The notes beneath the pieces were generated by a model, which saw only the letters and a list, made by a program, of their open reading frames with translations, had not been told where the DNA came from and made no database searches. A DNA stretch of 64,000 nucleotides from Xanthomonas sp. DAR 34887. GTDB lineage: Bacteria; Pseudomonadota; Gammaproteobacteria; Xanthomonadales; Xanthomonadaceae. The DNA is taken from contig NZ_CP162490.1 in assembly GCF_041245805.1 (NCBI RefSeq), forward strand, positions 1,837,001-1,901,000. Reading direction: 5' to 3'. Below are positions 59,943-64,000 of this stretch, piece after piece. Each line of letters opens with the position of its first letter. The stretch's first letter is position 1. Made by a program: the position numbers and the translations under genes.

Positions 59943-62714
59943 ATGAGGGGCATGCAGGAATCGTTCGTAGGCCGCGCGCGCCGCGGCGCACCGTCGCGGC
60001 GGCTGTTGGCCGTGGCCTGTTGCATCGCCGCGTTGCAACAGGCGCATGCGCAAACCGCCAGCGCCGATGCGCCGCCGCCAGCGTCGCAGGACACGGTCGG
60101 CACGCTGGATACGGTGCGCGTCACCGGCATTCGCCACGCCATCGAGACCGCGGTGGAGACCAAGAGCGAATCGTCGCTGATCGTGGAGGCGATCTCGGCC
60201 GAGGACATCGGCAAGCTGCCCGACGTGAGCATCGCCGACTCGATCTCGCGCTTGCCCGGCGTGGCCACGCAACGCGTGGACGGGCGCTCGCAGGTGATCA
60301 ACATCCGCGGCATGTCCGAGCAATTCGTCGGTACCACGCTCAACGGCCGCGAGCAGGTCAGCACCGGCGACAGCCGCGGCGTGGAGTTCGACCAGTTCCC
60401 GGCCGAGCTGATCAACGCGGTCACCGTCTACAAGACCGCCGACGCGGCGGTGATCGGGCAGGGCCTGTCCGGTACCGTGGATCTGAAGACGATCCGCCCG
60501 CTGGACTTGGGCGAGCGGCGCATCGTGGTCAGCGGCAACGGCGAGAAGAATTCCTTCGGCAAGCTCAGCGCCGACGGTCACGACACCGGCTATCGCGCCG
60601 CGGCGTCCTACGTCGATCAGTTCGCCGGCGACACCATCGGCGTGGCGCTGGGTGTGGCGCGGCTGAATTCGCCGTTCCAGGAAAAACACTACAAGGCGTG
60701 GTGGTGGGGCAACCCGGACAGCTGGGGCGCGACCCAGCCGGGCAAGCCGCCGGGCGCGGTGGCGCTGCAGGGCTCGGAGGCGTGGATCAAGTCGCGCGAA
60801 CTGACCCGCGACGGCGTGATCGGCACCCTGGAGTACAAGCCAAACGAGCACTTCCACAGCGTGCTCGACGGCTACTGGTCAAAGTTCGACCAGAAGGAAA
60901 CCACGCATGGCGCGATGTGGTCCAACGCGCCGGACTTCAGCAACGCGCTCGGCCAGCAGGTGAGCTACAGCGACATCGTCACCACCGACCGGCAGGGCGT
61001 GCCGATCATCACCCAGGGCACCTTGAGCGGCGTGCAGCCGGTGGTGCGCAACGACCGCAACGACCGCCAGGACAAACTGCTCTCGGTCGGCTGGACCAAT
61101 ACCCTGCACTGGGAGCCGTGGTCGCTGAGCCTGGACCTGAACTACTCGCGCGCCGAGCGCCGGCAATCGCAACTGGAGACCTACGCCGGCCTGGCCGATC
61201 CGCAGGACATCGGCTTCGAGCTGCCGCTGAGCAACGATTTCGCGCGCTATTCGCTCGCCAATCTGGCCGATCCCGGCGCGGTGTACCTGTGGGATCCGCA
61301 GAAGTGGGGCCACGACGGGCGCCTCGAGAACTCCTGGCAGAAGGACGAGATCAAGGCCGGCCGGCTGGAGTTCAACTACGACCTGGACACCGCGCTGATG
61401 CGCAGCATCGACCTGGGCGTGAACGTCAACCGGCGCAGCAAGGACAAGCGCGCCGACGTGTACTTCGCCGACCTGCCGGGGCGCGCGCCGACCCTGGTCG
61501 ACCCGGCGCTGCTGTATTCGCCGACCTCGCTGGGCTTCGCCGGCATCGGCGACGTGCTCAGCTTCGATCCGCGCGCGCTGCTGTCGCGCTACTACGGCGT
61601 GACGCTGTCGGAAAGCAACGACGACCTGCGCAAGGACTACGTGGTCGACGAGCACGTCAACACCTACTACATGCGCGCCAACATCGACATGGACCTGGGC
61701 GAGCGTGTGCGCGTGCGCGGCAACGCCGGCCTGCAGTACATCAGCACCGACCAGTCCTCCACCGGCTTCAACGCCAGCGGCGGCGCGGTGGTCGGCGCGC
61801 AGACGCTGGGCGCGCGCTACCACGACGCGCTGCCGAGCCTGAACCTGGTGTTCGACTTCGGCGACGGCTGGATGGCGCGGCTGGGCGCGGCCAAGCAGCT
61901 GATGCGCCCGCCGATCAACTACCTCAGCGCCGACGCCAGCGCCGCGGTGGACACCACCACCGGGCTGTGGAGCGGCAGCGGCGGCAATCCGACCCTGCAG
62001 CCGTATCGCGCCGATGCGCTCGACCTGTCGCTGGAGAAGTACTTCGGCTCGGCCAGCTACGTCAGCCTGGCGCTGTTCTACAAGGACCTGCAGACCTACA
62101 TCTACCGGCAGAACCTCACCTGGGACTTCACCGGCTACAACCCGGACGGGAAGACCCCGCTGTCCAACATCGGCACCTTCAGCACCTGGGCCAACGGCAG
62201 CGGCGGCTACATGCGCGGCATCGAGTTCGCCGCCACCGTCACCGGCGACGTGTTCAGCGAGCGCCTGGACGGGTTCGGCGTGCAGTTCAACGGTTCCTAC
62301 ACCGAATCGTCGATCGATCCCGATCCCAGCGACAACTCGCCCGGCACCGACACCATCCCCGGCCTGTCCAAGATCGTCGCCAACGCCACGCTGTTCTACG
62401 AAAAGCACGGCTTCGGCGCGCGCGTCAGCCAGCGCTACCGCGATCCCTACCGCGGCGAATACGGCTCGCTGTTCGGCCAGCGCAGCTACCGCAACACGCT
62501 CAGCGAGCGCGTCACCGACCTGCAACTGAGCTACGACTTCCCCGACAGCGGCCGCTTGAAGGGCCTGTCGCTGATGTTCCAGGTCAACAACCTGACCAAC
62601 GAGGCGTTCCGCACCGAGGTCAGTGCCGCCGGCGTCGCCGCCACCGTGTTCCTGCCCGAGGAATACACCGAGTACGGGCGCCAGTACCTGCTCGGCTTCC
62701 GCTACAAGCTCTGA
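59943..62714 (+). CDS. TonB-dependent receptor of the carbohydrate locus
   Basis: A 923-residue outer-membrane receptor of the carbohydrate-type (TIGR01782-like) group. Signal MRGMQESFVGRARRGAPSRRL then a hydrophobic run ending AHA-QT, a TonB-box-like LDTVRVTGIRHAIETA, then plug landmarks ADSISRLPGVATQRVDGRSQVINIRGM and VYKTADAAVIGQGLSGTVDLKT; the barrel ends LGFRYKL. It should bind and import a glucan oligosaccharide. It is followed 69 bases later by a GH3 gene and preceded by a divergent GH30 gene, which fits a xanthomonad carbohydrate-utilisation locus. ATG 59943 is used; 59952 is an alternative. Confidence 0.92.
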   Translation: MRGMQESFVGRARRGAPSRRLLAVACCIAALQQAHAQTASADAPPPASQDTVGTLDTVRVTGIRHAIETAVETKSESSLIVEAISAEDIGKLPDVSIADSISRLPGVATQRVDGRSQVINIRGMSEQFVGTTLNGREQVSTGDSRGVEFDQFPAELINAVTVYKTADAAVIGQGLSGTVDLKTIRPLDLGERRIVVSGNGEKNSFGKLSADGHDTGYRAAASYVDQFAGDTIGVALGVARLNSPFQEKHYKAWWWGNPDSWGATQPGKPPGAVALQGSEAWIKSRELTRDGVIGTLEYKPNEHFHSVLDGYWSKFDQKETTHGAMWSNAPDFSNALGQQVSYSDIVTTDRQGVPIITQGTLSGVQPVVRNDRNDRQDKLLSVGWTNTLHWEPWSLSLDLNYSRAERRQSQLETYAGLADPQDIGFELPLSNDFARYSLANLADPGAVYLWDPQKWGHDGRLENSWQKDEIKAGRLEFNYDLDTALMRSIDLGVNVNRRSKDKRADVYFADLPGRAPTLVDPALLYSPTSLGFAGIGDVLSFDPRALLSRYYGVTLSESNDDLRKDYVVDEHVNTYYMRANIDMDLGERVRVRGNAGLQYISTDQSSTGFNASGGAVVGAQTLGARYHDALPSLNLVFDFGDGWMARLGAAKQLMRPPINYLSADASAAVDTTTGLWSGSGGNPTLQPYRADALDLSLEKYFGSASYVSLALFYKDLQTYIYRQNLTWDFTGYNPDGKTPLSNIGTFSTWANGSGGYMRGIEFAATVTGDVFSERLDGFGVQFNGSYTESSIDPDPSDNSPGTDTIPGLSKIVANATLFYEKHGFGARVSQRYRDPYRGEYGSLFGQRSYRNTLSERVTDLQLSYDFPDSGRLKGLSLMFQVNNLTNEAFRTEVSAAGVAATVFLPEEYTEYGRQYLLGFRYKL

Positions 62715-62733
62715 TCGCACCGCCTGCCGGAAC

Positions 62734-62758
62734 GGGCGCCACGCCGCAGGTGGCGCCC
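62734..62758 (+). other. Intergenic hairpin between TonB receptor and GH3 gene
   Basis: A perfect nine-base stem, GGGCGCCAC with GTGGCGCCC, and a seven-base loop, 20 bases after the TonB receptor stop and 26 bases before the GH3 start. No T-tract follows, so it may reduce readthrough or protect the receptor mRNA 3' end while letting some GH3 message through. Confidence 0.7.
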
Positions 62759-62783
62759 GCATCGGCCCGATGGAGAAACCCGC

Positions 62784-64000
62784 ATGTCCACACCGCACCC
62801 CTGGGCGCGCGCGCTGCTCGCCGCTGCCACGCTCGCCGCCGTCGCTGCCGTCGCGCCGCCGGCGGCACCGGTATCGGCACCGGCGCCGCTGCGCGACTGG
62901 CCGTCGCTGCGCAGCGCGGTCGCTCCCGATCCGGCGATCGAGGCCCGCGTCGAGCAAATCCTGAGCGGCATGACCCTGGCGCAGAAGGTCGGGCAGATGA
63001 CCCAGGCCGAAATCAAGTCGATCACGCCCGAGCAGGTGCGGCAGTACTACATCGGCTCGGTGCTCAACGGCGGCGGCTCGTGGCCGGGCAAGGACAAGCA
63101 CGCGCGCGCGGCCGATTGGCTGCGCCTGGCCGATGCCTACTACCAGGCCTCGATGCGGACCGATGCGCAGGTGCCGATCCCGATCGTGTGGGGCACCGAC
63201 GCGGTGCACGGGCACAGCAACGTGTACGGCGCCACGCTGTTCCCGCACAACATCGGCCTGGGCGCGGCGCGCGACCCGGCGCTGGTCGAGCAGGTCGCGC
63301 GCGCCACCGCCGAGGCCAGCCGCGCCACCGGCATCGGCTGGGCATTCGCGCCCACGCTGGCGGTGGCGGAGGACCCGCGCTGGGGCCGTACCTACGAGAG
63401 CTTCTCGTCCGATCCGGCGCTGGTGCGCAGCTACGCCGGCGCCTACGTGCGCGGCCTGCAGGGCAGGCTCGGCGACGAGGCCAGCGTGCTGGCCACCGCC
63501 AAGCACTACCTCGGCGACGGCGCCACCGCGCACGGTCGCGACCAGGGCGTGGCGCAGATCGACCAGGCGCGGATGCTCAACGTGCACGGTCAGGGTTACT
63601 ACGGCGCGATCGAGGCCGGCGTGCAGACGGTGATGGCCTCCTACAGCAGTTGGAACGACATCGCCGCCGGTGTCGACTACGGCAAGATGCATGGCGCCAA
63701 ACCGCTCCTCACCGAGGCGCTGAAGCGCAAGATGGGTTTCGACGGCTTCGTGGTCTCCGACTGGAACGGCATCGGCCAGGTGCCGGGTTGCAGCAATGCC
63801 AGCTGCGCGCAGGCGATCAACGCCGGCGTGGACATGGTGATGGTGCCCGACGACTGGAAGGCGTTCATCGACAACACCGTGGCCCAGGTGCAGTCCGGGC
63901 AGATCCCGCAGGCGCGCATCGACGATGCGGTGCGGCGCATCCTGCGGGTCAAGCTGCGCGCCGGCCTGTTCGCGCACGCGCCCTCCGCCAGCCGCTATGC
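62784..64000 (+). CDS. Glycoside hydrolase family 3 beta-glucosidase, 5' part (cut by window edge)
   Basis: The first 405 residues of a secreted GH3 enzyme; the gene continues past the window. The signal peptide runs MSTPHPWARALLAAATLAAVAAV. Landmarks of the barrel domain are VGQMTQAEIKSITPEQVRQYYIG, IPIVWGTDAVHGHSNVYGATLFPHNIGLGAARDP (landmark) and the nucleophile Asp326 in GFVVSDWNG. GH3 enzymes of this type release glucose from beta-glucosides in the periplasm. It is co-directional with the TonB receptor and probably completes the breakdown begun by the GH30 enzyme. ATG at 62784 follows GATGGAGAAACCC. Confidence 0.93.
   Translation, partial: MSTPHPWARALLAAATLAAVAAVAPPAAPVSAPAPLRDWPSLRSAVAPDPAIEARVEQILSGMTLAQKVGQMTQAEIKSITPEQVRQYYIGSVLNGGGSWPGKDKHARAADWLRLADAYYQASMRTDAQVPIPIVWGTDAVHGHSNVYGATLFPHNIGLGAARDPALVEQVARATAEASRATGIGWAFAPTLAVAEDPRWGRTYESFSSDPALVRSYAGAYVRGLQGRLGDEASVLATAKHYLGDGATAHGRDQGVAQIDQARMLNVHGQGYYGAIEAGVQTVMASYSSWNDIAAGVDYGKMHGAKPLLTEALKRKMGFDGFVVSDWNGIGQVPGCSNASCAQAINAGVDMVMVPDDWKAFIDNTVAQVQSGQIPQARIDDAVRRILRVKLRAGLFAHAPSASRY

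Overview
The window is GC-rich DNA from a gammaproteobacterium of the family Xanthomonadaceae, most likely Xanthomonas or a close relative. The evidence is the gene content (three TonB-dependent receptors, a ZnuD-like receptor beside MerC, a TonB/glycosidase locus, a UbiM-like hydroxylase, periplasmic aldehyde oxidase genes) and the intergenic repeats typical of the family. I see no rRNA, tRNA, prophage, transposase or CRISPR array. Most genes look chromosomal and intact. Only the last gene is cut by the window edge.

Layout. 1-4.1 kb: a tandem repeat block, creD and a small unknown gene, then an overlapping acetyltransferase/nitrilase pair. 4.4-7.7 kb: a DUF3616 protein, gltX and the zinc regulator zur. 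7.7-10.7 kb: an unknown protein, a FucP-type sugar transporter and a Mn-type cupin. 10.8-18.1 kb: a tripartite RND efflux operon flanked by two TetR regulators. 18.3-21.4 kb: a MarR-MFS pair divergent from a YcaQ-type DNA glycosylase. 21.5-28.6 kb: an alpha/beta hydrolase, then xdhC-mocA facing paoABC (periplasmic molybdenum aldehyde oxidase and its cofactor maturation genes). 28.9-34.7 kb: a TonB receptor, a ZnuD-like zinc receptor divergent from a MerC-like gene over a Zur-like site, and ribosomal protein THX. 35-39 kb: a CLC chloride/proton antiporter and an alkylation-repair pair (MGMT plus an Ada-AlkA fusion). 39-43 kb: a ClpP-fold lipoprotein, small envelope proteins, a MAPEG protein and a UbiM-like hydroxylase. 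43.2-45.2 kb: an S4 protein and an ECF sigma factor with a membrane partner. 45.3-51.9 kb: a DEAD-box helicase, RluF, a GAF-GGDEF cyclase, an EamA exporter, a DUF72 protein and an RraA-like protein. 52-55.2 kb: an ECF42-type sigma factor with two DGPF/YCII proteins and two VOC proteins. 55.5-64 kb: a serine hydrolase, then a carbohydrate locus of LacI regulator, GH30, TonB receptor and GH3.

How the genes work together. Zur (7.2 kb) probably controls the zinc receptor and MerC-like gene at 34 kb. XdhC and MocA probably make and insert the cofactor of PaoC. The ECF42 sigma factor probably drives its own operon from a TGTCGA-N17-CGTC promoter at 52526. The LacI repressor probably acts on a perfect 14-bp palindrome between GH30 and the TonB receptor. 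GH30 plus GH3 chemistry suggests a beta-1,6-glucan or related beta-glucoside as the substrate; this is inference.

Repeats are a prominent feature. Three families of hairpin-forming intergenic repeats occur. One (the GGCTTCAGCC family) shows compensatory base changes in its stem in three sequence variants.
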